Shown: positions 25,725 to 35,732, numbered from the stretch's first letter. The stretch: 64,000 bases of DNA from Methylomonas sp. (GCF_023228165.1 NZ_JALOBS010000018.1:1-64000); one strand, 5' to 3'. The notes: generated from the sequence alone by a model not told the origin. Numbers and translations: made by a program.

Positions 25725-28700
25725 CTAAAGCGGTTTTGGCCCCAATCTCAACAATAATTTATGTAAAAAAGCCACCTTGTCTTCCAAGTCTTTAAAGGTA
25801 TGGGTAAAGCGTAACTTATCCGCGCCATCGAATTTATATAACTGCGATTGGCTTTGGATCAGGGTGATTAATTCCGCTGTATCGATTTGCGGCGAGGCGC
25901 TGAATACAATTCTGCCGCCGGTGGCGTACGCTTCGATTTTCTTGATACCCAGATGAGCGGAATGTTGTTTCAATTCGGTAATGGCAAATAAGGCTTTGAC
26001 CTGATCGGGTAATAAGCCAAAGCGGTCTATCATTTCTATCTTGAGTTTGCGTAAGTCGTCTTCCGTGTCGGCGCTGGCTATGCGTTTGTATAACACCAGG
26101 CGGGCGTGGATATCCGGCAGATAATTTTCCGGAATCAGTGCGGCAGTTTGCAGGTCGACCTCTGGGCCTAAGTCCAGAGGCGCGTCGAGTTCCGGTTGTT
26201 TACCCGATTTTAGCGCGTCGACCGCGCGTTCCAGTAGCTCGGTATACATAGTAAAGCCGATTTCCTGAATTTGGCCGCTTTGTTCGTCGCCTAATAATTC
26301 GCCGGCCCCGCGTATTTCCATGTCGTGCGAAGACAGCATGAAACCGGCCCCCAGTTCGCCGGAGGTCTCGAAAGCCTCCAGGCGCTTGATGGCATCTTTG
26401 GTCATTAACGACTTGGGCGGAACGATGCAATAGGCATAGGCGCGATGGTGCGAACGGCCGACCCGGCCGCGCAGCTGATGTAATTGCGCCAGACCCAGCT
26501 TGTCGGCGCGGTTGATGACGATGGTATTGGCGCTGGGGATATCGATACCGCTTTCGATAATCGTACTGGCAATCAGCAGATTGAAACGTTGGTGGTAAAA
26601 ATCCAGCATGATCTGCTCCAACTCGCGCTCCGCCATCTGGCCATGGGCGATCTGGATGCGGGCTTCCGGCACCAACACCGCCAGTTCGCGGGCCATTTTG
26701 TCCATGGATTTGACATCGTTGTGCAGAAAAAACACTTGTCCGCCGCGTTTGATTTCCCGTTGGCAGGCTTCTTGAACCTGCGAGTCTATCCATTCGGTGA
26801 CGAAGGTTTTGATGGCATGCCGGTTGGGCGGCGGCGTGGCGATGATGGAAATATCGCGCAAGCCGGCCATGGCCATGTTTAGAGTACGCGGGATCGGTGT
26901 CGCGGTCAGCGTCAGCATATCCAACTCGTAACGCAATTTCTTGAAATACTCTTTTTGGGTGACGCCGAAACGATGTTCCTCATCGATAATCACTAGTCCC
27001 AAGGCCTGATATTTCATATCCTTGGACAGTAATTTATGGGTGCCGATAATGATGTCGACTTTGCCTGCCGCCAACTCATCTGTAACGGTCTTTTGCTGTT
27101 TGGCGGTGACGAAGCGGGACATGACTTCGATCCGCACCGGCCAATCGGCGAAACGGTCGCGGAAGTTTTGATAATGTTGTTGGGCCAGGAGGGTGGTGGG
27201 AACCAGCACCGCCACCTGTTTACCGCTCTGTACCGCGACGAAGGCGGCTCGCATGGCGACTTCCGTTTTGCCGAAGCCCACATCGCCGCAAACTACCCGG
27301 TCCATGGGTTGGGTGGCGGCCATATCCCCCAGGATGGCGTCGATGGCGCTAAGCTGGTCCGGGGTTTCCTCGAAGGGGAAAGCAGCGGCAAAGGCATTGT
27401 ATTCGCTATTGTCGACATCGAACGCAAAGCCCAGCCGGGCGGCGCGTTTGGCATGGATATCCAACAGCTCGGCGGCCACGTCGCGAGCCCGTTCCATAGC
27501 CTTTTTCTTGGCCTTGCTCCATTGCTCGGTACCGAGTTTGTGCAATGGGGCGTTTTCAGCAGAAATGCCGCTATAACGGCCGATTAAATGCAGCGATGAG
27601 ACCGGCACATACAGCTTGTCGTTATTGGAATATTCCAACATCAAAAATTCGGCTTCGATATCGCCGACCGTCAGAGTCTGCAGGCCCAGATAACGGCCTA
27701 CCCCATGTTCCTGATGAACCACCGGCGAGCCAATGGTCAGCTCGTTGAGGTTGTTGAAAATGTTTTCCAGCTCGCGGGCGGCCGATTGCCTGCGGCGGCG
27801 ACGTTGCTGGGCCTTGGCGCCGCTGAGCTGACTTTCGGTGATGATGGCCAGCGCGGGATTATCCAGCCAAAGCCCCTGGTCCATGGGAGCAACCACAATG
27901 CAGCGGGCTTCGTCGCTTTCTAAAAATTCCGGCCAGTTTTGCAGCGGTTTGACGCTTAGTCTGACGCTTTTCAGCTTGTCTATCAGTCCTTCGCGATGAC
28001 CGGCGGTTTCGGCCACGAACAGGATTTTTCCGGTAAAACCCTCAATGAAATGACGCAAGCGTTGCGCGGGTTCTTTCAAACGGCTGTCGATTGCGACGTC
28101 GGGCAGGCTTTTGCAATTAAACCAGTGTGCCTGTTCTGCCTGATCGTCAAGAATGATGCGACTAAAGTGGACGGTTTGCTGTTGGATTTCCGCTTCGGAT
28201 AAAAACAGTCTTGATGGTGGCAACAGCGGCCGCTCGAGATCGTATTTACGTTGCTGATAGCGCTCCTCGGCTTCGCTGTAAAAACGCGAGGTATGCGCGG
28301 CAAAGCCGGCCGGCAATACAAATAGGGCATTTTTGGGAAGATAAGCGAACAGTGATTCGGTATGCTCTACGAACAGCGGCAGGTAATATTCGATACCAGC
28401 CGGAGCGATTTGCTTGGAAATATCGACATATAGCGGATTCTTGGGTGACGACTCGGGGAACTGCTCGCGAAAAGCCTGTCGAAAATGTTTGACCGCTTCG
28501 TCGGTAAATGGGAATTCGCGGGCCGGAAACAGCTCGATCTTGAGCATTTTTTCCTGAGACATTTGCGTATCCGGGTCGAAACTGCGGATAGATTCCACAT
28601 CGTCATCGAATAATTCAATGCGGTAGGGTTGCTTGCTACCCATCGGGAATAAATCCAGAATCGAGCCGCGCACGGCGAATTCACCATGTTGGTAAACTTG

Positions 28701-29174
28701 CGACACGCATTGATAGCCGACGGCCTCCAGTTTGGCACGGGTCAGTTCAAGATTTAAGTTACCGCCGACTTCTATGGCAAAGCTATGCGCCAACACGTGT
28801 TCTCGCGGCGCCAGCCGGTGCATCAAAGTGGAAACCGAGAGAATTAGCGCGCCGCGTTTGGTATCCGGCAATACAGCCAGAGTCCTCAAACGTTCCGAGA
28901 TGATTTCCGGCAGTGGCGAGAATACGTCGTAGGGCAGAGTCTCCCAATCCGGAAAATGCAGAATGGGTAGGTCGTTATTTAGAAAAAAAGCCAGTTCGTG
29001 TTCTAGACGTAACGCTGTTTGGGTATCTGGGGTAACGATGACCAGTAAGCGATTTTTCCGGTGAATGGTGTTGGCTAATGCCAAGGAATCGCCGCAGCCT
29101 TTTAGTCCGGCCCAGTAAAGCGGGGTATCGGTAGATTGGGGAAGCGCGGCTTGGGTAAAGGTTGAAGACGACAT
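25725..29174 (-). CDS. mfd: Transcription-repair coupling factor
   Basis: The protein of about 1149 residues removes RNA polymerase stalled at DNA damage and recruits UvrABC. It shows the UvrB-like N-terminus (FPDWETLPYDVFSPLPEIISERL, LDLFPMGSKQPYRIELFDD), the RNA polymerase-interacting domain (GSPVVHQEHGVGRYLGL) and the translocase: Walker A GDVGFGKTEVAMRA, DEEH box IIDEEHRFGV, TATPIPRTL, and the TRG motif region ending RGRVGRSHHRAYAY. Length is normal. The start at 29174 (MSSSTFT) is chosen; 29183 is also in frame and no SD distinguishes them. LexA follows 106 bases downstream. Confidence 0.96.
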   Translation of the reverse strand: MSSSTFTQAALPQSTDTPLYWAGLKGCGDSLALANTIHRKNRLLVIVTPDTQTALRLEHELAFFLNNDLPILHFPDWETLPYDVFSPLPEIISERLRTLAVLPDTKRGALILSVSTLMHRLAPREHVLAHSFAIEVGGNLNLELTRAKLEAVGYQCVSQVYQHGEFAVRGSILDLFPMGSKQPYRIELFDDDVESIRSFDPDTQMSQEKMLKIELFPAREFPFTDEAVKHFRQAFREQFPESSPKNPLYVDISKQIAPAGIEYYLPLFVEHTESLFAYLPKNALFVLPAGFAAHTSRFYSEAEERYQQRKYDLERPLLPPSRLFLSEAEIQQQTVHFSRIILDDQAEQAHWFNCKSLPDVAIDSRLKEPAQRLRHFIEGFTGKILFVAETAGHREGLIDKLKSVRLSVKPLQNWPEFLESDEARCIVVAPMDQGLWLDNPALAIITESQLSGAKAQQRRRRRQSAARELENIFNNLNELTIGSPVVHQEHGVGRYLGLQTLTVGDIEAEFLMLEYSNNDKLYVPVSSLHLIGRYSGISAENAPLHKLGTEQWSKAKKKAMERARDVAAELLDIHAKRAARLGFAFDVDNSEYNAFAAAFPFEETPDQLSAIDAILGDMAATQPMDRVVCGDVGFGKTEVAMRAAFVAVQSGKQVAVLVPTTLLAQQHYQNFRDRFADWPVRIEVMSRFVTAKQQKTVTDELAAGKVDIIIGTHKLLSKDMKYQALGLVIIDEEHRFGVTQKEYFKKLRYELDMLTLTATPIPRTLNMAMAGLRDISIIATPPPNRHAIKTFVTEWIDSQVQEACQREIKRGGQVFFLHNDVKSMDKMARELAVLVPEARIQIAHGQMAERELEQIMLDFYHQRFNLLIASTIIESGIDIPSANTIVINRADKLGLAQLHQLRGRVGRSHHRAYAYCIVPPKSLMTKDAIKRLEAFETSGELGAGFMLSSHDMEIRGAGELLGDEQSGQIQEIGFTMYTELLERAVDALKSGKQPELDAPLDLGPEVDLQTAALIPENYLPDIHARLVLYKRIASADTEDDLRKLKIEMIDRFGLLPDQVKALFAITELKQHSAHLGIKKIEAYATGGRIVFSASPQIDTAELITLIQSQSQLYKFDGADKLRFTHTFKDLEDKVAFLHKLLLRLGPKPL

Positions 29175-29284
29175 TACGATCAAATTAAGCGGAAACGAGC
29201 TTAATTATAAACGCGATACGCAGTGATGCGGCAGGAAGCTGGTTTATTTATCGGGGATTTAACCGTGCGGGCTGTCGGATCGCC

Positions 29285-30025
29285 TTAGCCGGTATTTTTC
29301 TTTTGCTGCAACTCAATTTCCTGCATATAGCGTTGGATACTGGTTTCAAAGTTGGTGGGCATGCTTTGGAACAAACAGCCTATTTTGTCTTGTAGGGTAA
29401 GGGTGCCGCTGCGGACCTTGACGTTATTTTTGATCACAAAGCCCACAATGGCATGATTGCCATTATTGAGATGCAAATCGCAATCTATAAATTGGCAGTC
29501 GGGTTGCAGTCGTTCAGCCCATTTTGGATCAGGATTTAGAAAAGCAACGCCAGTCATGCTGAGATCGTACAACTGAAATTTCAATGTTTCTATAGTGTCG
29601 TCCTGATCGGATTTTATTGTTAGCAGGCAATAGCTGCCTTTATGCGAAAAAGGGATTCGGACTCGATAATATTGACGGCGCTGCAGCCAAAAAATACTGT
29701 CGGGAATAGGCATGGAGAAAACAGACTCGCCCCCCGCTTTGATTTTCTGGATATTTTTAGCACTAAACGAGACCTTAATACCGTTATATTCGGTACGAAA
29801 CAGAACCTTTCCGGAGGCCAATAGTTGCGAGTCTACCGCTTCGGAAGGGCCGCAATCCAGTTGTAACAGCTTATTTTTGGAGTCTAGTTCGACTATCGTC
29901 GTCAAAAAGGAGGTGTTCCTATCGCCAAAATGCGCGGAGATCAGGCATTTCTTAGTTACCAATTCATTGAAGTGGTTAAATACCATTTTGGCATTTTTGA
30001 CGATGTACTCAGATTCCGGTGCCAT
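29285..30025 (-). CDS. YcgR-like PilZ domain protein (c-di-GMP effector)
   Basis: A 246-residue two-domain protein: a YcgR N-terminal domain (residues 20-110) and a PilZ domain (about 112-235). The c-di-GMP motifs RRQYYR (RxxxR, near residue 116) and DLSMTGVAF (DxSxxG) are intact. YcgR slows the flagellar motor or alters surface behaviour when c-di-GMP rises. No motility genes lie nearby, so the target is unknown. It lies upstream of mfd with a gap of about 110 bases. A second PilZ protein is encoded at the right end of the window. Confidence 0.85.
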   Translation of the reverse strand: MAPESEYIVKNAKMVFNHFNELVTKKCLISAHFGDRNTSFLTTIVELDSKNKLLQLDCGPSEAVDSQLLASGKVLFRTEYNGIKVSFSAKNIQKIKAGGESVFSMPIPDSIFWLQRRQYYRVRIPFSHKGSYCLLTIKSDQDDTIETLKFQLYDLSMTGVAFLNPDPKWAERLQPDCQFIDCDLHLNNGNHAIVGFVIKNNVKVRSGTLTLQDKIGCLFQSMPTNFETSIQRYMQEIELQQKKNTG

Positions 30026-30110
30026 TTAATTAATATGTTAAATGTTGCTGTGTAACAAAGTGGCTATTGTAAAATAGCTAGAATTATTATGCACACAAAA
30101 GGGTAAGTTG

Positions 30111-30431
30111 ATGGGATGGTTGTTATTATTTACAGCGGGTTGTTCGGAAATCATTTTTGCGCTAAGCCTAAAATACAATGAAGGATTTAGCAAACTATGG
30201 CCCAGCGTGGTGACTTGTTTTTCCGGCGTCGGTAGTTTTTATCTGCTGATGTTGTCTTTAAAAACCCTGCCATTAGGTACCGCCTATGCGGTCTGGACAG
30301 GCATGGGGGCCGTCGGCGTGGCGATTATCGGCATATTTTTATTTAAAGAATCGTCGGACTGGATACGTTTAACTTCCATCGTGCTGATAGTGATCGGTAT
30401 CGCCGGATTGAAACTGACTCACGTAGATTAA
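30111..30431 (+). CDS. Small multidrug resistance family transporter (SugE/Gdx-like)
   Basis: The 106-residue protein has four transmembrane helices. The conserved Glu of SMR proteins is present in TAGCSEIIFALSLKY, and TLPLGTAYAVWTGMGAVG and IGIAGLKL are typical. SugE-type members export guanidinium; EmrE-type members export toxic cations. The GCSEI context and the AVWTGMGAVG helix favour the Gdx/SugE side, but this is not certain. The ATG at 30111 is preferred over the TTG three bases before it. Its stop overlaps the ATG of tusB (TAATG), so the genes are translationally coupled. Confidence 0.85.
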   Translation: MGWLLLFTAGCSEIIFALSLKYNEGFSKLWPSVVTCFSGVGSFYLLMLSLKTLPLGTAYAVWTGMGAVGVAIIGIFLFKESSDWIRLTSIVLIVIGIAGLKLTHVD

Positions 30432-30724
30432 TGTTGCATCTGATAGCGGAAAACACCTTATCGCAAACAGTGGTGGCGCGCATATCGAATGGAGACGATG
30501 TGGTCTTGCAAGCCGGTGCGGTTTGGGCGGCCTTTTTGGGACACCGGGACAACCCCAAACTGAGCGAGTTGTTATCGAAAGGTTGCAGCGTTTACGCGCT
30601 AAGCGATGTGCTTGCCATGAACGGCATGAGTCACCAGCAATTATTGGCAGGAGTTCAACCTCTCGAATATGTGCATTTAGTCGCATTGACGATAAAAAAT
30701 CCGGTGATACATACGTGGTGTTGA
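30431..30724 (+). CDS. tusB: Sulfur relay protein TusB (DsrH family)
   Basis: The 97-residue protein matches TusB/DsrH: MLHLIAEN at the start, DVVLQAGAVWAA, CSVYALSDVLAMNG and a Trp near the C-terminus (HTWC). TusB is a subunit of the TusBCD complex, which passes persulfide sulfur to TusE and then MnmA for 2-thiouridine in tRNA. TusC and TusD are not adjacent. The ATG overlaps the SMR stop, and the tusE start lies within its last codons. Confidence 0.8.
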   Translation: MLHLIAENTLSQTVVARISNGDDVVLQAGAVWAAFLGHRDNPKLSELLSKGCSVYALSDVLAMNGMSHQQLLAGVQPLEYVHLVALTIKNPVIHTWC

Positions 30725-31047
30725 TTGTCGGAGATGTTGAGCTGGAAACCACGGCTGATGGTTTTTTGCGGAATGCCGGGGTTTGGAATGAACAGGTTGC
30801 CGAAGCGCTGGCGGACCAAAACGGTATTGAAATCACTGACGCGCATTGGGAAATCCTGTTTTTCATTCGGCATTATTATCAGCAGTATCAGCATTTACCC
30901 AATGCGCGCATGTTTGCCGCCGCGATTCGAAAAAAGCTTGGCGACGACAAAGCCAATAGCCGCTACCTGCAAAAATTATTTCCCGACGGGCCGTTGAAAT
31001 ACGCCTGTAAATTGGCTGGTTTGCCCAAGCCACCTACCTGTTTGTAA
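30718..31047 (+). CDS. tusE: Sulfur relay protein TusE (DsrC family)
   Basis: The 109-residue protein has exactly the length of E. coli TusE. It shows DVELETTADGFLRN, AHWEILFFIRHYY, GDDKANSRYLQKLFPDGP and the C-terminal KLAGLPKPPTCL with the conserved penultimate cysteine that carries sulfur. The second DsrC cysteine, about 11 residues earlier, is also present (KYACKLAG). The start is a GTG at 30718, chosen because it gives the family N-terminus (MLIVGDVEL); GTG 30715 is adjacent. It overlaps the end of tusB and precedes rimO by 29 bases. Confidence 0.9.
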   Translation: MLIVGDVELETTADGFLRNAGVWNEQVAEALADQNGIEITDAHWEILFFIRHYYQQYQHLPNARMFAAAIRKKLGDDKANSRYLQKLFPDGPLKYACKLAGLPKPPTCL

Positions 31048-31076
31048 CCTGATTTTAAACGTTTTGAGAGTAATAA

Positions 31077-32387
31077 ATGAGTAATCCCCGCGTTGGTTTT
31101 ATCAGTTTGGGCTGTCCGAAAGCCCTGGTCGATAGTGAGCAGATTTTGACGCGTCTGCGCAGTGAAGGCTATCAAGTCTCGCCGAATTATAAGGATTCAG
31201 ACTTGGTGATAGTGAATACCTGCGGCTTCATCGACGCCGCCGTGGAAGAGTCGCTGGATAGCATAGGCGAGGCCCTGGCGGAAAACGGCCGGGTGATTGT
31301 TACTGGTTGCCTGGGGGCGCGGCAGGATGAAATTCTGGCCAGACACCCGCAAGTGTTAAAAATTACCGGCGCCCATGCCACCGATGAAGTGGTGAGCGCG
31401 GTACACGAGCATTTGCCGCCGGCACATAATCCTTTTACGGATTTAGTGCCGCCGCAGGGCATCAAGCTTACGCCCCGGCATTATGCCTATCTTAAAATCT
31501 CCGAAGGTTGCAATCACCGGTGCACCTTTTGCATTATTCCGTCCATGCGCGGCGATTTAGTCAGCCGACCCGTCGACGCAGTGATGCAGGAAGCCGAACG
31601 TTTGGCCGATGCCGGTGTAAAGGAGCTTTTGATTGTGTCGCAGGACACCAGTGCCTATGGCTTGGATTTGAAATATCAGCACCGGCGTTGGCGCGGACAA
31701 GATCTACAAACCCGTTTTTATGATTTGGCCGCCGCGTTGGGCGAGTTGGGAATATGGGTGCGTATGCATTACGTCTATCCCTACCCGCATGTGGACCAGG
31801 TGGTACCGTTAATGGCGGAGGGTAAAATTCTGCCTTACCTGGATATTCCGTTTCAACATGCCGATAGGCGTATTTTAAAGCTGATGAAGCGTCCGGCGGC
31901 GGCGGAAAACAATCTGGAACGGATAAAAGCCTGGCGTAACATTTGTCCCGATCTGACTATTCGCAGTACATTTATCGTTGGGTTCCCCGGCGAGACCGAA
32001 CAGGAGTTTGAAGCGTTATTACAATTTTTGACCGAAGCGCAAATGGACCGGGTCGGTTGTTTCGCCTATTCGCCGGTGAAAGGCGCCGCGGCTAACGAAT
32101 TGCCGGATTCCGTGCCAGAAGATATCAAACAACAGCGTTTAGCCCGATTTATGGCGCATCAGGCGGCGATTAGCGCCGAGCGTCTACAGCGCAGGGTGGG
32201 TAGAGTCGAAACCGTGTTGGTCGACGAAGTGGTCGAAGAGGGCGCGGTGGCGCGCGGCAAAAGCGATGCGCCGGAAATCGACGGGCAAGTCTTCATCGAT
32301 GGCGCCACTCATCTTAATGTCGGCGATTTCGTGGACGTGGAAATCGAAGAAGCCGATGAATATGATGTATGGGGCAAGCTGATTTAA
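31077..32387 (+). CDS. rimO: Ribosomal protein S12 methylthiotransferase
   Basis: The 436-residue enzyme attaches a methylthio group to an aspartate of ribosomal protein S12. The N-terminal UPF0004 domain (VGFISLGCPKALVDSEQIL, VNTCGFIDAAVEES, VTGCLGAR) holds one cluster; the radical SAM cluster is at SEGCNHRCTFCIIPSMRG (Cys-x3-Cys-x2-Cys). A TRAM domain ends the protein (DVEIEEADEYDVWGKLI). The gene follows tusE by 29 bases, placing two sulfur-related RNA/ribosome modification functions together. A hairpin terminator follows. Confidence 0.96.
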   Translation: MSNPRVGFISLGCPKALVDSEQILTRLRSEGYQVSPNYKDSDLVIVNTCGFIDAAVEESLDSIGEALAENGRVIVTGCLGARQDEILARHPQVLKITGAHATDEVVSAVHEHLPPAHNPFTDLVPPQGIKLTPRHYAYLKISEGCNHRCTFCIIPSMRGDLVSRPVDAVMQEAERLADAGVKELLIVSQDTSAYGLDLKYQHRRWRGQDLQTRFYDLAAALGELGIWVRMHYVYPYPHVDQVVPLMAEGKILPYLDIPFQHADRRILKLMKRPAAAENNLERIKAWRNICPDLTIRSTFIVGFPGETEQEFEALLQFLTEAQMDRVGCFAYSPVKGAAANELPDSVPEDIKQQRLARFMAHQAAISAERLQRRVGRVETVLVDEVVEEGAVARGKSDAPEIDGQVFIDGATHLNVGDFVDVEIEEADEYDVWGKLI

Positions 32388-32406
32388 TGGCATAGCCCAT
32401 TGGGCA

Positions 32407-32444
32407 TAAAAAAACCCGCCGCTGCTCGGCATTGGCGGGTTTTT
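32407..32444. terminator. Bidirectional terminator between rimO and the cold shock gene
   Basis: AAAAACCCGCC (to 32420) pairs with GGCGGGTTTTT (32434-32444). A-rich and T-rich flanks on either side serve both converging genes. Confidence 0.85.
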
Positions 32445-32461
32445 CAATTATAGGCGTTAGC

Positions 32462-32671
32462 TTATAAAGGGTTCACGTTTTCAGCTTGAGGGCCTTTTTG
32501 ACCGTTGGTCACTTCCATAGTGACTTTTTGGCCTTCTTTCAGGGTTTTACGGCCGCTGCCGACAATGGCGCTGAAATGTACGAATACATCTTTACCGCCG
32601 TCTTGTTCGATGAAACCGAAGCCTTTTTCATCGTTGAACCATTTTACTTTGCCTTCTACTTGTGCTGACAT
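32462..32671 (-). CDS. CspA family cold shock protein
   Basis: The 69-residue single OB-fold protein binds single-stranded RNA and DNA. RNP1 (KGFGFIEQ) and RNP2 (DVFVHFSAI) are intact, with the usual KVKWFNDEKG start and GQKGPQAENV end. A GAGAG precedes the ATG. The upstream 800 bases hold no gene, so a long 5' untranslated leader, common for csp genes, is possible. It converges on rimO across a shared terminator. Confidence 0.93.
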   Translation of the reverse strand: MSAQVEGKVKWFNDEKGFGFIEQDGGKDVFVHFSAIVGSGRKTLKEGQKVTMEVTNGQKGPQAENVNPL

Positions 32672-33478
32672 AAATCTCTCTTTCTAAAAAGTGCCGAAAC
32701 CGGCGTTTGTGTTACGGGTGGTGAATAAAGCGGGTAGTGGAAGACGTGTAAAGCGACAACGATTACCTAGCTAAATCAGTGACATTATACATAGCTATGG
32801 CAATACACCAAGAAAAAAGATGGATTCGGCCTGTTAAGGTTTTATGAATTTCAAAACATGTCATTTCCTTGCGTTTTTGTAAATACTCGTTAACTTGTTA
32901 AAGTATTGTATTTATTGGTTTTTATGGGTGGTTTTCGGGCAAAATCACTCTGGCGACTGTGCGAGGCGCCTGACGGGGTAGCTTGAAATTAGTCGCTAAT
33001 TTAGCGGTAATTTCTGATAAAGGCAGGAAAAAACTGATTGAATTAATCGAAACCGCTTCGTTAGGGGGGAGGATTTTGCGGGTTGTTTAAAGCGGCGTAA
33101 TACAGCCAAAAGTAGGGCTGAATTCGGTTACTGCGTTCAGCGAGAGCAATCTTAGAGATAACGTTGACTTATCTCCGCGGTTTTCCCGATATTATTCCCG
33201 TTAGTTCAGGGCAAATAACAACGGTTGCCATTCCTGAATTGACATGTTCGCGAAGGAGGAAAGCCAAATTATTGAATTCATGGGCATCCTGTTTTATCGG
33301 AAGAGAAACGCTTAGAACGCCAATGGGCAAACGTGATGCTACTTTGCGTCTGTTGTCGCGGATTGGTTAGGATGCAGCGGTTCAGAATGCTAAAAACGCT
33401 TTAGGGGGAGCCAATCGCGGGATCGGTAACGGTTCCGGTGAGCTGCAACAGAAACCGTTGCACAACTCACCCCGATAC
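32672..33478. other. Gene-free interval of about 800 bases upstream of csp
   Basis: No convincing gene is present. An AAGGAGG at about 33254 is followed by a TTG or ATG opening frames of 32 or 11 codons, neither recognisable. The part nearest 32672 should hold the csp promoter and leader on the minus strand. AT-rich text at 32840-32930 is the likeliest promoter zone. Confidence 0.4.
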
Positions 33479-35566
33479 TTAATGCGATTTTTGCTCCAGT
33501 TCATGACGCAGCATGATGTAGAGTTTGTTGGTGATAATCTCGTTTTTATGCAGTTTATCCAAGGTGTCTTCTTGCAGCACAGCCAGGGATTGTGCCGCGG
33601 AGGTTTCGTTCACCTGGGATAGGAGCTCTTCATTTTTATGAATCACGGCCAACATTTTTTCATGAGTGTTCTCCTGTATGCTTTTGTACAGGGTCAATAA
33701 CTTTTCCAAGGCGGGTTTATCGTCAAATACCGCGCTCAGGCTGGAGCCTTCTACCGCATTAAGTTCTTTGACGACTTTACCGCTGATTTTGCTTAGAGCC
33801 CGGTAATAACGATACAGTTCTTCATCTTTAAAGCTGTGATCGCGCCAAAACGCCAGTCGGCTAACCAGGAGCACGAAACGCTCCAAGCTGTCGATAGGAA
33901 AATGCTCGTTAACCGAAGCTACCTGTTGTTGCCCGCGTTTGATGCGCTCGGTTTGAATGCTGAGCATGTTGGTGATTTTTTTATAGGTTTTTTCCTCGAT
34001 TTCGCCGCGTTGAAAAATATCTTTCAATTCTTCTTTCTGGATACCCAGGGCATAAGTGCGCAACATGTTTTCGATCAAGGTATCGGAATCGCCGATGGCG
34101 TTTTTACATTCCAGGCAGGCAATTTGGTACAGGCTTTCGTAGCGTTGCTTCAGCTTGTCGTACTGCTTTTGAGTCAATTGCTGATCGCTTAATAGCGCAT
34201 CCAGCTTATGTAAAGTCTTGTCGTAAATCTGCGCCTTACTTTTGTGATAGCCGACTTGTTCCATGCCGGTCAGCGCGTCAATACCCAACGCATGCATGAC
34301 TTTACCTATGGTGGTGGCTTTCACCAGCAGGGTGAAATAGATACTGCCTATGGTGACGGCGGACACGAAGTCCTTGACACTGAAATTAAAGTGCCAATTC
34401 GGAACGGTTAAATCATCCGGAATCAACAATACCATAATGACCGCCAACGATCCGCGCAAACTGCCCCAGGCCATTAAATGCATCCAGTTACGCGGAATAG
34501 GGCGCTCCTTGCCGACTTTATTCATTAGCCACATCAGTGGATAAACCGAAATGGCGCGGCCAATCACTACCGTAACAATACATAACAGAATAGGCCACAG
34601 AGCGATATTCAGGTCGATCGCTAAATCGGCGAACAACAGCCCCATTAATATGAATACCAAGGAGTTGGTTACGAAAGCAAAATAGCCCCAGAATTTTTCC
34701 ATGTACTCTTCAACATCCGGCGACATTTTGTAGCGGCCGAAATTACCGATAACCATTGAAGCAATCAAGGTGGCTACAATCGACGACAGGCGGATTTCCT
34801 GGCCGGCGATGATCAAGTGCTCGGAAATAACTTCGGTCAGGATGAAGGTAAAGTGGGCGACCAGCAGAGTCAGGGTGATTTCCAGGTGTTCGTTGCCGTT
34901 TACTGTCTCGATCAGTTTGGCAAACAAAAATCCCATCATCAGGCCGAAGACGATACCGCCACCCAGCATGGTGACGAAGGAAAACAGGGCTGAGGCTGCC
35001 GAGGTATAGCCGTGGTAGCCTTCCATAATCAGATCCAGTATCACTAAAAAGGCAGCGAAACCGGTGGCGTCGTTAAATAAGCTCTCGCCTTCAAAAATTA
35101 AGGTTAATCGCTGCGGGGCGCCGTATTCTTTAAACAGGGCCAGTACCGCTACCGGGTCGGTCGCGGAAATAATAGCGCCGAACAGCAACAGGACCAGCAT
35201 GGGTACATCAACGCCTAAAAATTCGAAAGCATAAAATCCGCCAATCCCGACAAACAGGGTGGAAATCAATAAACCCACCACGGCTAAAGAGCCGATGGAA
35301 TATATGTTTTCGGTGACATTGCGAATATTCATGTTGTAGGCCGATTCGAAAATCAGAATCGGTAAAAACACAAAAAACAGTAACTCCGGGGTCAGTTCAA
35401 AACTGGTAATAAAGGAAAAAAATTCCAGATGGGAAAGCGGTATCAATAAGGAACCGGCAATCACCAGTAATACTGTGTAAGGTAGTTTGAGTTTTTTCGA
35501 CAGTAAAAACACTGCCAGGGAGATCAGCATCAGGCTGAAAAGCGATAAAAACACGTCAAGATTCAT
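33479..35566 (-). CDS. CPA1 family Na+(K+)/H+ antiporter
   Basis: The 695-residue protein has about 12 transmembrane helices over residues 1-420, with the antiporter signatures GAIISATDPVAVLALFKEYGAP and FEGESLFNDATGFAAFLV (ion-binding acidic residues in ATDP and FND). A 270-residue cytoplasmic helical domain follows (YESLYQIACLECKNAIGD onward), probably regulatory. It should exchange protons for sodium or potassium and support pH and ion homeostasis. GGAG eight bases before the ATG supports the start. It is monocistronic between two intergenic gaps. Confidence 0.9.
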   Translation of the reverse strand: MNLDVFLSLFSLMLISLAVFLLSKKLKLPYTVLLVIAGSLLIPLSHLEFFSFITSFELTPELLFFVFLPILIFESAYNMNIRNVTENIYSIGSLAVVGLLISTLFVGIGGFYAFEFLGVDVPMLVLLLFGAIISATDPVAVLALFKEYGAPQRLTLIFEGESLFNDATGFAAFLVILDLIMEGYHGYTSAASALFSFVTMLGGGIVFGLMMGFLFAKLIETVNGNEHLEITLTLLVAHFTFILTEVISEHLIIAGQEIRLSSIVATLIASMVIGNFGRYKMSPDVEEYMEKFWGYFAFVTNSLVFILMGLLFADLAIDLNIALWPILLCIVTVVIGRAISVYPLMWLMNKVGKERPIPRNWMHLMAWGSLRGSLAVIMVLLIPDDLTVPNWHFNFSVKDFVSAVTIGSIYFTLLVKATTIGKVMHALGIDALTGMEQVGYHKSKAQIYDKTLHKLDALLSDQQLTQKQYDKLKQRYESLYQIACLECKNAIGDSDTLIENMLRTYALGIQKEELKDIFQRGEIEEKTYKKITNMLSIQTERIKRGQQQVASVNEHFPIDSLERFVLLVSRLAFWRDHSFKDEELYRYYRALSKISGKVVKELNAVEGSSLSAVFDDKPALEKLLTLYKSIQENTHEKMLAVIHKNEELLSQVNETSAAQSLAVLQEDTLDKLHKNEIITNKLYIMLRHELEQKSH

Positions 35567-35732
35567 GGGCGATTCTCCAAAATCAGTGTTGCTGCGTCAA
35601 AGCACTAAGGCAGTTACGATGGGCGATATGCCGTAACTGCCTTGGTCAACCATTAAACCCCGATTATTCAGGTTTACACTTGTTTTGACAATCACGTCGG
35701 ACGTGTTGCCAGCATAAAAAGCGCGTCCCGGA

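Noticed and set aside
26200..26793. Long alternative frame within mfd
   Set aside because: It lies entirely inside mfd in another frame and is Arg/Pro-rich, a by-product of GC-rich coding sequence.
33164..33370. 68-codon open frame upstream of the antiporter gene
   Set aside because: The product looks random and basic. The only good SD lies inside the frame and leads to a 32-codon or shorter product.
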